Assembly: GCF_900106045.1 (NCBI RefSeq)
Contig: NZ_LT629802.1
Location: 2,976,001-3,040,000 of the forward strand
DNA: 64,000 bases
Direction of reading: 5' to 3'
DNA from: Pseudomonas mucidolens
Lineage (GTDB): Bacteria > Pseudomonadota > Gammaproteobacteria > Pseudomonadales > Pseudomonadaceae
Shown: piece after piece, positions 19,160 through 28,685 of the stretch
Layout of the letters: every line of letters begins with the position of its first letter
Numbering within the stretch: position 1 is the stretch's first letter
The notes under the pieces: model-generated
What the model was told of the DNA's origin: nothing
What the model saw: only the letters and a program-made list of their open reading frames with translations
Databases searched by the model: none
Program-made: the position numbers and the translations under genes

Positions 19160-19495
19160 TTATTTGACGTCCAGACGATCGCGATTCTTTTCCAGAAGCG
19201 ATTTACCGATCCCCTTCACCTCCAGCAGCTCATCCACCACCGTGAACGAACCATTGGACTCGCGATAAGCGATGATTGCCTTCGCTTTCGCAGCACCAAT
19301 GCCGAGCAGATCACGACGCAGGGTTTCAACGTCTGCCGCGTTGAGGTTCACCTTCGCAGTGGATTGCTCGGCCTTGATCATCTGGGCGGCCATCGACGAT
19401 GGCGCCTCGGGTTTTGCGGAAGGGGCGGCTGTGACGGCGAGGGACACGCTGGTGAGTACGGCAAGGACCAGCGAGGAAAAGCAGGATTTACGCAT
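19160..19495 (-). CDS. ComEA-like helix-hairpin-helix protein
   Basis: A 111-residue exported protein. It has a signal peptide (about 1-23, ending VTAAPS), a short linker, and a pair of helix-hairpin-helix motifs: VNLNAADVETLRRDLLGIG, then LLEVKGIGKSLLEKNRDRLD. This is the ComEA-type DNA-binding fold without a membrane anchor. In Pseudomonas such small proteins usually lie next to wbpM, as here. A role in DNA uptake is possible but unproven. The ATG at 19495 has GGAG eight bases upstream. It lies behind the polysaccharide operon, separated from wbpM by a terminator-like hairpin. Confidence 0.87.
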   Translation of the reverse strand: MRKSCFSSLVLAVLTSVSLAVTAAPSAKPEAPSSMAAQMIKAEQSTAKVNLNAADVETLRRDLLGIGAAKAKAIIAYRESNGSFTVVDELLEVKGIGKSLLEKNRDRLDVK

Positions 19496-19521
19496 TAGAG
19501 ACGCTCCATGACATCAGTAAG

Positions 19522-19548
19522 AAAAGCAGCTTTTCCGAAGCTGCTTTT
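19522..19548 (-). terminator. Rho-independent terminator behind wbpM
   Basis: Perfect 11-base stem AAAAGCAGCTT / AAGCTGCTTTT with a five-base loop. On the minus strand it ends in a T-rich TTTTCTT. It lies 57 bases after the wbpM stop and just before comEA-like translation starts, so it should end the polysaccharide transcript. Confidence 0.75.
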
Positions 19549-19604
19549 CAAACTTAGGTGATGCGCGGAGTTAGTCAAAAATGGGTGAGTTACAGGGTGT
19601 GAAC

Positions 19605-21599
19605 TCAGGGCTCCAGCCGGCGTTGCTGGTAGATCCAGTCGACGATTTCTCCGTCCGGCGCATAACCACTGACAGTGTCGCGCAGCAGTTGGCGGACGCG
19701 GTTGTAGTCGTCCTGCTCGACGGCTGCGAGCAGTTCGGTCAGTTTGTCCTTGAGCATATCCCACGCCAGATGATCTTCGTTGGCACTCATGATCATCGGG
19801 TGCTGGGTAGCGACCACGTTGTCGCCGATCAGCAACTCTTCGTAAAGCTTTTCGCCAGGACGCAAGCCGGTGAATTCGATAGATATATCGCCGTGGGGGT
19901 TTTTCTCGGAGCGAACACTGAAGCCCGACAGGTGGACCATCTTCTCCGCCAGCTCGACAATCCTCACCGGCTCGCCCATGTCCAGCACGAACACGTCTCC
20001 GCCCTGCCCCATCGAGCCCGCCTGAATCACTAACTGCGCCGCCTCGGGAATCGTCATGAAATAACGCGTGATCTTCGGATGCGTGACCGTCAGGGGCCCA
20101 CCGGACTTGATTTGCTTGTGGAAAAGCGGAATCACCGAGCCAGACGAGCCCAGTACATTGCCGAAACGCACCATGGTGAACCGGGTTTTGTTAACCCTCG
20201 ACACATTCGAACTGTCACCGAACAGCACCGGCGCGAGTTCATGGCTCAAAGCCTGCAACGTCAATTCGGCAAGACGCTTGGTGCTGCCCATCACATTAGT
20301 CGGACGTACAGCCTTATCCGTGGAGATCAATACAAAATTGGCCACGCCCGAGCGCAAAGCCGCTTGAGCGGTGCATAACGTACCGATCACGTTGTTCAAC
20401 ACGCCCTCGGCAATGTTGTGCTCGACCATTGGAACATGCTTGTAAGCGGCAGCGTGGTAGACCGTGTCTACGCGCCAAGCCTTCATCACATCCTGCAACT
20501 TGGTCTCATTGCGCACAGAACCCAAAATCGGCACCAGTTTTACCGATAGCGACTCGCGGGAAATGCGCTGTTCAAGCTCGGAGAGAATGCTATAGAGGTT
20601 GAATTCGCTGTGATCGAACAGCAGTAAGGTCGTTGGACGCAGTGCCAGAATCTGCCGGCACAGCTCAGAACCGATAGAACCACCTGCCCCAGTAACCAGG
20701 ACACTCTGTTGCTTGATGCAATGTTCCAGCAAGTCCCCTTGCGCAGGCACCGCATCCCGCCCCAACAGGTCAGCGATATCGACCTCCTGAATGTCGTCCA
20801 CCTTGACCCGCCCACTGGCAAGATCCATGAAGCCGGGAACGCTGCGGACGTGCAGTGGAAAACCTTCCAGGAAACCCAGAATCTCACGACGCCGGGCCCG
20901 ATTGGACGAGGGAATCGCCAACAGGATTTCCTGCGCCCCCGTGAGATCAATCATTCGTTGAATATGCTTGGGCTTGTACACATGCAAACCGGCAATTACA
21001 CGGTCGGAGATACTCGGGTCATCGTCGATAAACGCCACGGGACGCATCAGACGCCCCATGCGCAACGCCGCCACCAACTGGTTACCCGCTGCGCCAGCGC
21101 CATAAATCGCTACACGCGGCAGGCCATCATCGTGATTGGCGAACGGAACATGCTGCGTAGCATTGAACCAATCCCCAAGAAAATACTGGCGCATCGCCAA
21201 ACGTAAACCGCCCACCATAATCAGGCTCAACCACCAATAGTTGAAAATGATCGAGCGCGGAACAACGCTTTGATGGTTACTGTACCAATAGACGACGATA
21301 CCCAGAATCAACGACGAAAGACTGACCGCCTTGATAATTGCAATCAACGCGTCGTTGCCGAAATAGCGCATGACCGCGCGGTACATGCCAAAGCGGATGA
21401 ACAACGGAATGGCGACAATCGGCGCAGCCACGAACAGCCAGAGATGGCCGCGAAATGGGTTGATCATGTCGTCAATGCCCAGACGCACGACAAAGGCCAG
21501 CCACAGGGCGGCCCACACGACAAAAATGTCCGTCACTACCTGGAGCAGTCTTTTCTTGCGGCGGGGCAAGCCCACCAAGAACGTCCGTAACTTGTCCAT
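19605..21599 (-). CDS. wbpM: WbpM-like UDP-GlcNAc 4,6-dehydratase (polysaccharide biosynthesis)
   Basis: A 664-residue membrane-anchored nucleotide-sugar dehydratase, the same size as P. aeruginosa WbpM. The N-terminus has about four transmembrane helices (15-140). The first Rossmann region shows AIYGAGAAGNQLVAAL, and the catalytic Rossmann domain starts with VLVTGAGGSIGSELCRQILA. The active site has VSTDKAVRPTNVMGSTKR-type sequence, with Met in place of Tyr in YxxxK, as known for WbpM. It converts UDP-GlcNAc to UDP-4-keto-6-deoxy-GlcNAc, the precursor of QuiNAc and FucNAc. The start at 21599 gives the family length; the frame is open to 21650. It is the last gene of the locus. Confidence 0.93.
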   Translation of the reverse strand: MDKLRTFLVGLPRRKKRLLQVVTDIFVVWAALWLAFVVRLGIDDMINPFRGHLWLFVAAPIVAIPLFIRFGMYRAVMRYFGNDALIAIIKAVSLSSLILGIVVYWYSNHQSVVPRSIIFNYWWLSLIMVGGLRLAMRQYFLGDWFNATQHVPFANHDDGLPRVAIYGAGAAGNQLVAALRMGRLMRPVAFIDDDPSISDRVIAGLHVYKPKHIQRMIDLTGAQEILLAIPSSNRARRREILGFLEGFPLHVRSVPGFMDLASGRVKVDDIQEVDIADLLGRDAVPAQGDLLEHCIKQQSVLVTGAGGSIGSELCRQILALRPTTLLLFDHSEFNLYSILSELEQRISRESLSVKLVPILGSVRNETKLQDVMKAWRVDTVYHAAAYKHVPMVEHNIAEGVLNNVIGTLCTAQAALRSGVANFVLISTDKAVRPTNVMGSTKRLAELTLQALSHELAPVLFGDSSNVSRVNKTRFTMVRFGNVLGSSGSVIPLFHKQIKSGGPLTVTHPKITRYFMTIPEAAQLVIQAGSMGQGGDVFVLDMGEPVRIVELAEKMVHLSGFSVRSEKNPHGDISIEFTGLRPGEKLYEELLIGDNVVATQHPMIMSANEDHLAWDMLKDKLTELLAAVEQDDYNRVRQLLRDTVSGYAPDGEIVDWIYQQRRLEP

Positions 21600-21687
21600 A
21601 ACGCCTTCGGCCACCGAATGCCTCTCCTCTAATTGATTATCAGCGTCCATTCTACGTCTCTCGTCGCGTCATGGTTTACAAAAAACG

Positions 21688-22728
21688 TCAGCTTGGATTC
21701 TGAGCCGTTTCATCAACACGTTCCAGCCCGCCTGCATTGAACTTAAACGCGAGAAAAATTAGCGGTAGATAGGCAAGAATCAGTCCAAAACTCCCATCCA
21801 GTTCCAACAATACTACGCATAGCGCGACAGGCAATAGCCAGAAAAGGTTGATGGCTACCACCGCCAAGGTCACAGGCAAATGTTTGCCAAAACGTCGAGA
21901 AGCGAACTGATAAGCGTGGCTGCGATGTGCTTCATATACTTTTTCGCCTCGCACCAACCGACGAATCAGCGTGGCCGTGGCGTCGACAATGAAGACCCCC
22001 AGCAAGATCAACCAAGCCCAGAACAGCTGAGAGGAGGCCCATGCGGCCTGAATGGAGATAACGCCCAGCGTGACACCTAAAAAACCGCTACCTGCGTCGC
22101 CCATGAAAATTTTAGCGGGCGGAAAATTCCAGCACAAAAAACCGCCTACGGCCATAGACAACAAGAGGGGCATCCAGATCAACCCGGTAAAACCACTTAA
22201 CCAGTAAATTAGACAGACTCCCAAGCAAGAAGATATAGCTTCCACACTGGCAAGTCCGTCGATACCGTCCATAAAGTTATAGAGATTCAGCATCCATACC
22301 AAGTAGAACGCGGCGAGAATGCCTCCGGCCCAAGCGAGATTATATGTCACGCCAAAAAACTGAATCGCAGGGAATCCTTCCAACCAAAATAACGCCCAGC
22401 CGCCTGCGGTAAAATGGCCCAGTAAACGCCAGCGTGCCGCGATATGTCCGTGATCGTCCATAAAGCCAATAAGGGCGATCAAACCGCCAGCGCCACCCAC
22501 TGCTATTAGAACGTCCAACGGAACGAGCTGGCCCCATCCCAAAAGCGGTAATGTCAGTAAAAAAGACAATACAATCGCTACCCCTCCTCCGCGTGGAGTC
22601 GGTAATGAATGGGAGCTTCGAGCATTGGGAATATCAATAATGCTACGAAGAAGCGCGTAACGCCGCAAACCAGCAGTTAATGCAAATGATAAAAGGACAA
22701 CAATAGGAATCAGCCACAAAAAAATCAT
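21688..22728 (-). CDS. WbpL/MraY-like undecaprenyl-phosphate sugar-1-phosphate transferase
   Basis: A 346-residue polytopic membrane transferase of the MraY/WecA/WbpL family. Motifs visible are NARSSHSLPTPRGGGVAIV, the Asp pair in GFMDDHGHIAARW, NLYNFMDGIDGLASVEA and KIFMGDAGSGFLG. It should start the repeat unit by moving a HexNAc-1-phosphate, most likely QuiNAc or FucNAc supplied by the neighbouring WbpM and reductase, onto undecaprenyl phosphate at the inner membrane. Its ATG overlaps the stop of the upstream epimerase gene by four bases (ATGA), indicating coupled translation. Confidence 0.9.
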   Translation of the reverse strand: MIFLWLIPIVVLLSFALTAGLRRYALLRSIIDIPNARSSHSLPTPRGGGVAIVLSFLLTLPLLGWGQLVPLDVLIAVGGAGGLIALIGFMDDHGHIAARWRLLGHFTAGGWALFWLEGFPAIQFFGVTYNLAWAGGILAAFYLVWMLNLYNFMDGIDGLASVEAISSCLGVCLIYWLSGFTGLIWMPLLLSMAVGGFLCWNFPPAKIFMGDAGSGFLGVTLGVISIQAAWASSQLFWAWLILLGVFIVDATATLIRRLVRGEKVYEAHRSHAYQFASRRFGKHLPVTLAVVAINLFWLLPVALCVVLLELDGSFGLILAYLPLIFLAFKFNAGGLERVDETAQNPS

Positions 22729-23681
22729 TGTTTTTTGCTTTCCATATAAACTTCTGCGACGACTTTCAGAGCATTATCCATTGAAACCGGAGGTGCCCAC
22801 TGAAGTAAAGACCGGGTTTTATTGATATCTACCTGTAGAGAGCCGCAGAGTCTCTGGGCAAGTGATCCCTTTCCCAAAAGCGTTGCTGCGCTACTCAATA
22901 CCCTACTCGGCACCGGTAACAAACGGGCGGGGCGTCCCAATGCTTTCGCCATACGACGCAATAGTTCAGAAGTCGAAACATCCTCACCGTCACTGACCAA
23001 GAAGGTTTGATTGGCTGCGGCTGGGTGATCGATGGTTGTAAACAAAAGGTCTACAAGATTATCCAGCGCAACAATGCTGCGCTGATTGTGTATCGAACCA
23101 AAAGGAAGTGGAACGCCCTTGTCTAGCCATCGCATCATGCTCAGGAAATTAGCCTTCACTCCCGGACCATAGACCAAAACCGGTCGAATAATCACTACTT
23201 CCATCCCTGTCCGAGCAGCGATATCTCGCAATCCCTGCTCCGCTTCCCATTTGGAAATACCATAAGGATCAAGCGGGGCCGGAACATCATCGGCGGCGTA
23301 GGGCTGACCTGGCTGGGTACCTTCGCCGTTGACTTTGATCGAGCTGATAAAAACAAACCGCTTAACCCCCGTCTCCGCCGCATGTCTGGCAAGGTTGAGG
23401 GTGCCCTCGACATTAACTTTGCGAAATTCATTCAATGGGTCAATCGACTGTTCGTTCATTACATGAACTCGAGCGGCGCAATGCACAACCACGGACTGCC
23501 CGAGGAGCGATGGCGCCCAATCGTGAGTTGCTAGCTCGTCGAAAATCACTGATTCGGCGCCTTGAACCAACGGCAAATTTGCATGGCGCAACGCCGCACG
23601 CACTTGATGACCTGCCGACAAAAACCGCTCTGCTGCGGCGCAACCAACAAACCCTGTTATCCCGGTAAGAAACACATTCAT
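22725..23681 (-). CDS. NAD-dependent sugar epimerase/reductase (WbpV-like)
   Basis: A 318-residue extended short-chain dehydrogenase. It carries the dinucleotide-binding TGITGFVGCAAAERFL, the active-site SSIKVNGEG and the YxxxK pair in DPYGISKWEAEQ. Proteins of this type beside WbpM and WbpL reduce UDP-4-keto-6-deoxy-GlcNAc to UDP-QuiNAc or UDP-FucNAc; which stereoisomer is made cannot be decided here. Its start overlaps the upstream glycosyltransferase stop by four bases and its stop overlaps the wbpL-like start by four bases, so the three genes form a translationally coupled block. Confidence 0.85.
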   Translation of the reverse strand: MNVFLTGITGFVGCAAAERFLSAGHQVRAALRHANLPLVQGAESVIFDELATHDWAPSLLGQSVVVHCAARVHVMNEQSIDPLNEFRKVNVEGTLNLARHAAETGVKRFVFISSIKVNGEGTQPGQPYAADDVPAPLDPYGISKWEAEQGLRDIAARTGMEVVIIRPVLVYGPGVKANFLSMMRWLDKGVPLPFGSIHNQRSIVALDNLVDLLFTTIDHPAAANQTFLVSDGEDVSTSELLRRMAKALGRPARLLPVPSRVLSSAATLLGKGSLAQRLCGSLQVDINKTRSLLQWAPPVSMDNALKVVAEVYMESKKQ

Positions 23682-24862
23682 TTAGACTGACTTCCTGCCA
23701 ACAACACAATATTTTGCGCCAAGCCCTGCATGATGTGGGTCCGGGCAAACTGCTCGACAAAGTCGTTCCGAGGGCGAGTCGCCATGCTCAGGGATGCGAA
23801 ACCTTCAACAGCTTCCTCGACGTTACAAGGGCTGAAAACTGCAGCATTGGAAACATGCTGGCGAATAAACTCAGCCGAGTAACCCGCCACACCCGCCCAG
23901 ATCGGCTTACCCAACGCAGCGTACTCAAAAAGCTTGGAAGGCAATACCTTGCGAAAAGCATCGTAGTCGTTCAGATGAAGAAATAGCACATCCGCCGCTT
24001 GATAAGCCGCGATAAGCTCATCACGGCGAACAGGCGGGGCTAACGTGACATTACGACAGCCGCTGGCCTCAATCGCGCTTTTCAATTGGGATCGACGCCC
24101 ACCGTCACCGATACAAAGAAACTTCAAGCGCCCCTCGAAACGTTGAGCGAGCTGCGGGACTATCGTATGAAGCCCCTGCCCTTCGCCCATGTTTCCCGCA
24201 TACAACACAGTCAATTCCCCTGATTCGCTCAGTTGCTCCTCCTGCGGTTGAGCGTCAAGAAACTCCTCGTCAATACCGTTAGTGAAGACTACAAACTCAC
24301 CTCGCGGATACCGGCTCTGGAAGTATGGCAAAAACCCTGCTGAAACGACGTTAATGCGGGTAGCCGCACCAATGGTCATACGCTCAATTATGGAGAACGC
24401 TGGCTTAATCAACCAAGTCACTTTACTGGGCAATACATCCTTGATGGTATCGACGAAAATATCCCGTATATCTAGATACAAGGGGCATCTCGCGCGTTTT
24501 GCGACCAAGGCACCCAGTGACGCAGTCATCAGACGCGACGATGTTGCATATACCACGTCATATCGCTGGCTGCGAGTGAGTTTCAGAACCTCCTTGAGGT
24601 AGCCGAAAAATGCCCGCGATTGATCAACCATGCCACTGTTATGGTCACGCAGTTGTATACGCCGAATCGTCAACCGTGGGTGTTCTTCGAGCAGCGGCGC
24701 CTCAAGTGAGAAGCTGCTGTAGCGGTTGGGTTGGGTGGTAATAACCTCAACACTGGCATTTTCTGGAAGGACGTTAAGCAGTGCTTTTACCAGCGCAGTG
24801 GTACGGAACGAGCCTGCCGACAGGTCGGGTTGGTAGTAAAAACTCAGCAGCAATACTCTCAA
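23678..24862 (-). CDS. Glycosyltransferase family 4 (WbuB-like)
   Basis: A 394-residue GT-B fold glycosyltransferase. It starts with the typical RVLLLSFYYQPDLSAGSFRT and later has VLYAGNMGEGQGLHTIVPQL, the donor-binding EYAALGKPIWAG and the GDGGRR loop. It should add a sugar, possibly a second HexNAc, to the lipid-linked primer at the cytoplasmic face. I propose TTG at 24862 as start. It follows the upstream stop codon directly, has GGAG six bases before it, and gives the usual N-terminus. The frame is open to 24898, but that extension would overlap the heparinase-like gene and is not conserved in style. Confidence 0.85.
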   Translation of the reverse strand: MRVLLLSFYYQPDLSAGSFRTTALVKALLNVLPENASVEVITTQPNRYSSFSLEAPLLEEHPRLTIRRIQLRDHNSGMVDQSRAFFGYLKEVLKLTRSQRYDVVYATSSRLMTASLGALVAKRARCPLYLDIRDIFVDTIKDVLPSKVTWLIKPAFSIIERMTIGAATRINVVSAGFLPYFQSRYPRGEFVVFTNGIDEEFLDAQPQEEQLSESGELTVLYAGNMGEGQGLHTIVPQLAQRFEGRLKFLCIGDGGRRSQLKSAIEASGCRNVTLAPPVRRDELIAAYQAADVLFLHLNDYDAFRKVLPSKLFEYAALGKPIWAGVAGYSAEFIRQHVSNAAVFSPCNVEEAVEGFASLSMATRPRNDFVEQFARTHIMQGLAQNIVLLAGSQSK

Positions 24863-24864
24863 AA

Positions 24865-26511
24865 TCAACTCCAACGGATGTGCGTGGTCAGTGAGCAACT
24901 ACTGAAAACGGCTTCAATGCACTGATTAGTTACTGAACAACCAAATTCGGGATGCCAGGTTGATCCAACAATCCTTACCTGGTCGGCCCCTTGCATCGAT
25001 ACGACGACTTTTTTTCCTTCACCCATGTCGGCAACAAAACCGTTGGCCTCCGGAAGGAAGGTGACATCTGGGTGGATATAAATACGCGAAACTGCCACAG
25101 ACTGATTGCAGGTCAACTGATCAACCACCTCTAGTCCATCGTCAGCAAAAGTCCAGGTACGTTGGTGACGGGGGGAACCCTGCAGTCGTCGATAACCATC
25201 GTGACTTGCCTGAATGCAGATGAATTTTTCCGCCAGATCAAATCGCTCGATACTCGGCCTTGCACGCCTAGCGACGCGAAACCCTGCCCAGACCTCAGAG
25301 GAGTTCTGCCCGGCGACTTCAACTGTACTATGGGCACCAGTGCTACGTTGACGCTGGCGTTCAGGTCCTTCTCCATATTGCGACGTGCCGGAGTTGACCA
25401 CTAATCGCTGCCCGAAAACACTTAGTTCAAAGCTCAACGTATCGGCGTGTGCATGGCCTGGCTGATAGTCAGGGCCGACCTGAGCCAGATCGAGTATCGC
25501 CTTGACACCCGCAGAGGGCGTAACGACAGCGTAGCCGGTCGCAGTATTAAGAAAGGCGGAAGGTAGTACATCGCCAGCGGCGTCTGGTATACCTAGCAGC
25601 GCTGCATAGCCTTGGATATGTTCAAAATCAGGGGCAATGCCGAACGCAGCATCATTAAAAAAGCTAATTTTTCCATCCAGATGCAACATACTGCGCAACC
25701 ATGCCATGCCTCGCGCGACAACAGGTTCCCAGACCGGCAAACGCTTCATCAGGGCTGGTAATTGTGCACGCCGAGCCAAATTAACCAAATCGCACATATC
25801 CCATAAAAGCGTCGCGTGATACATAGGCGACAGCTCAAAATGGCCACCATCTTGTAAAAACTGCTCTCTGACTTCCTCATCAAGTATCTGTAACCCCTTG
25901 GCGAGCCAAGCGTCTGCCTGGACACCCGACAGATAGGTGCCGGCGAATACCAGAGCCTTGCCATTGGCAAACAGATGGTTACCCAATATGTGGTATTCCA
26001 CCTGCTGCGCAAGAGCATCCGTTTGGCTGGCCAGACTGCCTAACATAACGTCGGCCCGAGAGTCGCTGCGAGAATGCCATTTCACCAAGTTGACGATACG
26101 CAACGAAAGCGGATAAGGCTCCCAACCATTACCGACAACTGGGGGATTGGCATGACTCCAGTTCTGGATCAAGGTATCGGCCAGACCCGGAGTTTTATCA
26201 ATATCAATGGCGTTCAGGTCGTCGAGATAATGCAAGTTGTAAAGCCAAAGCTTACTGTGCTGCCCCGAGTGCCAATCGGCTGCGTCGCGCACCCCCCCCC
26301 GGACTCCAAGGAAGGTGAATCCAACGCCGTCGTCAGTCGATAGTCTACTCCACGCCGGAGCATCCCAACGCTCGACCCAGCTACGAGCCGTAATGTCGCG
26401 GAACTGTCCGAGGCCCACCCGAACAAAACGGTAGTACAGTCGATACGCCACCTGCCGGAAGGTGAGGTATCGGACGGTATGAACCAGTCGACTGATTTTT
26501 TGAAGTGACAT
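24865..26511 (-). CDS. Heparinase II/III-like protein of a polysaccharide locus
   Basis: A 548-residue protein with a helical toroid-like N-terminal half and a C-terminal Hepar_II_III beta-sandwich. The latter is seen in GYAVVTPSAGVKAILDLAQV, GHAHADTLSFELSVFGQRLV and NSGTSQYGEG, then ERQRQRSTGAHSTVEVAGQN. The His and Tyr residues in these segments are those expected in polysaccharide lyases of this fold. No signal peptide is seen: the N-terminus is basic and amphipathic (RYLTFRQVAYRLYYRFVRVG). Known members cleave uronate-containing chains in the periplasm, so a cytoplasmic member inside a synthesis operon is odd. It is preceded directly by the two-domain oxidoreductase gene and followed by the GT4 gene. 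A role in processing a uronate residue such as ManNAcA is inferred. Confidence 0.8.
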   Translation of the reverse strand: MSLQKISRLVHTVRYLTFRQVAYRLYYRFVRVGLGQFRDITARSWVERWDAPAWSRLSTDDGVGFTFLGVRGGVRDAADWHSGQHSKLWLYNLHYLDDLNAIDIDKTPGLADTLIQNWSHANPPVVGNGWEPYPLSLRIVNLVKWHSRSDSRADVMLGSLASQTDALAQQVEYHILGNHLFANGKALVFAGTYLSGVQADAWLAKGLQILDEEVREQFLQDGGHFELSPMYHATLLWDMCDLVNLARRAQLPALMKRLPVWEPVVARGMAWLRSMLHLDGKISFFNDAAFGIAPDFEHIQGYAALLGIPDAAGDVLPSAFLNTATGYAVVTPSAGVKAILDLAQVGPDYQPGHAHADTLSFELSVFGQRLVVNSGTSQYGEGPERQRQRSTGAHSTVEVAGQNSSEVWAGFRVARRARPSIERFDLAEKFICIQASHDGYRRLQGSPRHQRTWTFADDGLEVVDQLTCNQSVAVSRIYIHPDVTFLPEANGFVADMGEGKKVVVSMQGADQVRIVGSTWHPEFGCSVTNQCIEAVFSSCSLTTHIRWS

Positions 26512-26519
26512 TCCGCCGA

Positions 26520-28664
26520 TCAACCCTGCTGGTTACGCAACATGGCAGCCACTTCTACCGATACTCGAGCAACCTCGATGATTTCTTCATAAGGGATGAC
26601 CGGCTGGGTACCACGCTCAATGGCTTGCAAAAAGGCGCTTGCACACTGTCGCTGCCCTTTGTCCTGCTTCCACAGATTGAACTTACTGAAACCCGGCCAG
26701 CCGAAACCTTTCAACTTACGGAAGTTGTCAAGTTGCAGCACTCGGCCAGCAGCGAACACTTCAACCCGCTCTTTGGGGAAGCTGCCAGCGCCATTTGCCA
26801 AGTACAAAATCGTCCCGAATGAGCCGTCTTCAAATCCCAGCGTAATTGACGCTTTATCCTCACAGACCTCTACTGCCGGAGAGTCACCCATCCGTCGCGC
26901 CTGAATGGAAACGATAGGGCTGCCCACCAGATAGCGCATCAAGTCGATGAAGTGACAGGCCTCACCGATGATCCGACCACCGCCGACCGTAATGTCCTGG
27001 GTCCAATGACTGGATGGAATGGCCCCCGCATTCATGGTCATGATGAAGGTTTTTGGCTCTTTGACAGCTTCCAGCAAACTCTTCATCTTCTGCACCTGGG
27101 GTGCAAAGCGGCGATTGAAACCCACCATCAACTGTGGCCCCTTGCCTTGCAGGTGAGCGGTTTGATAGGCGGCCTTCACCTCCTCCAATTCGCCCTCTGT
27201 AATTGCCAGCGGTTTCTCGACAAATACGTGCTTGCCTGCCAGCAACGCCTTGGCGACAAACCGCGCATGACTGTCATGGCGTGTCACAATGGCAATGGTA
27301 TTGATCGACGAGTCCGCCAGCATTGCATCCATATCGGTCGAGGCTTGAGCAAAACCGGATTTCGCCCCATGAATGACGCTATTGATGCCACCCGCAGTAA
27401 CGATCGTATGGAACTGCGCGCCTGCGGCCTTAAAGGCAGGAATCAGGACGCGAGAGGCATAATTGCCAGCACCAATGAACCCCATGACCGGACGTTGTGC
27501 GTCAAAAGTCGCGGACGTTGAAAGCGGCACCTGCCGCACGGCACGCTCGGCGACCGGCGAGGTGTACAGCAACAGCATACCGAGGCCTGACTTGTCTTGG
27601 GTCAGGGCTTCATATGCGTCTGGAGCGTCCTCAAAGGCAAAGCGATGGGTGATCAGCGTCTTGACTTCCAATTGGCCACTGTCAAGCATGTCCAGGACCG
27701 CTTCAAAATTCCGTTGTTCAGTCCAGCGCACGAAGCCCACAGGGTAATCCTGTCCCTTTTCTTCATACTCGGGATCGTAACGCCCTGGACCATAGGAACA
27801 GGAAACCTGGAAGCTCAATTCCTTCTCGTAGAAATCGGCGCGGTTGAGCTCCAGTCCAGTTACGCCCACTAAAATGATCCGTCCACGCTTGCGACTCATC
27901 CGCGCAGCCTGGGTTACCGGGTCATTGGATTTGGTCGACGCGGTGATGATCACGCCATCGACGCCTTGGCCGCGACTGAAGGCCAGGCCTGCGGCCACGG
28001 GGTCTTCGCCCTTCCCAGGGTTGCAAATCTGCGCACCGTACTGACGAGCCAGTTCGAGTTTCGCCTCATCAAAGTCAATTGCCAGCACACGGCAGCCGTG
28101 TGCCCGCAACAACTGCACGGTGAGCAGCCCGATCAGACCAACACCGGTGACCACAAAGGCTTCGCCCAGCGTCGGTTGTGCCAATCGAATGCCCTGCAAG
28201 CCAATGCTGGCCACTACGACGAATGCCGCGGACTCATCATCGACGCTGTCAGGGATGCGCGCGCACAGATTTTTCGCTACTTTAACCACATCGGCGTGAG
28301 GACCGTTTGAAACAACACGATCACCGGTCTTGAGCCCTTGCACACCAGCACCAACCTCGCCCACCACGCCTACATTGCAGTACCCGAGAGGAAGTGGCTG
28401 AGCCAGCTTGGATTGTACGGCCTCAATCGTCGTCATCAGACCATCGGTGTTGACCTTCTCCAGCACCATCCTGACCTTTTCAGGCTGTTGGCGTGCCTTA
28501 TCCAGATAGGATGCCTTGCCGAAGCCCACCAGCATCCGCTCGGTACCGGCAGAGATCAGAGACACGGTAGTGTTGATCACCACATGTTCACGGGAGACTT
28601 GCGGCGCGGGGGCTACTGTTACGGTTGTGCCGCCCTTGGCCATATCTTGAAGAATCTGCTTCAT
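26520..28664 (-). CDS. Two-domain oxidoreductase: Zn-type alcohol dehydrogenase fused to Gfo/Idh/MocA
   Basis: A 714-residue fusion. Residues 1-360 form a medium-chain dehydrogenase-like domain, with TVSLISAGTERMLVGFGKAS, LGYCNVGVVGEVGAGV and the nucleotide motif VTGVGLIGLLTVQLLRAHGC. Residues about 390-714 form a Gfo/Idh/MocA domain with GFIGAGNYASRVLIPAFKAA and the catalytic VEKPLAITEGELEEV. Such fusions occur in exopolysaccharide and O-antigen clusters, usually next to a heparinase-like gene, as here. The two NAD(P) domains could carry out a coupled oxidation and reduction on one sugar. The reaction is not established. It is nine bases from the heparinase-like gene and 21 behind the unknown gene at 28686. 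Confidence 0.85.
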   Translation of the reverse strand: MKQILQDMAKGGTTVTVAPAPQVSREHVVINTTVSLISAGTERMLVGFGKASYLDKARQQPEKVRMVLEKVNTDGLMTTIEAVQSKLAQPLPLGYCNVGVVGEVGAGVQGLKTGDRVVSNGPHADVVKVAKNLCARIPDSVDDESAAFVVVASIGLQGIRLAQPTLGEAFVVTGVGLIGLLTVQLLRAHGCRVLAIDFDEAKLELARQYGAQICNPGKGEDPVAAGLAFSRGQGVDGVIITASTKSNDPVTQAARMSRKRGRIILVGVTGLELNRADFYEKELSFQVSCSYGPGRYDPEYEEKGQDYPVGFVRWTEQRNFEAVLDMLDSGQLEVKTLITHRFAFEDAPDAYEALTQDKSGLGMLLLYTSPVAERAVRQVPLSTSATFDAQRPVMGFIGAGNYASRVLIPAFKAAGAQFHTIVTAGGINSVIHGAKSGFAQASTDMDAMLADSSINTIAIVTRHDSHARFVAKALLAGKHVFVEKPLAITEGELEEVKAAYQTAHLQGKGPQLMVGFNRRFAPQVQKMKSLLEAVKEPKTFIMTMNAGAIPSSHWTQDITVGGGRIIGEACHFIDLMRYLVGSPIVSIQARRMGDSPAVEVCEDKASITLGFEDGSFGTILYLANGAGSFPKERVEVFAAGRVLQLDNFRKLKGFGWPGFSKFNLWKQDKGQRQCASAFLQAIERGTQPVIPYEEIIEVARVSVEVAAMLRNQQG

Positions 28665-28685
28665 ACCACCCTCAACGCAAAAATA

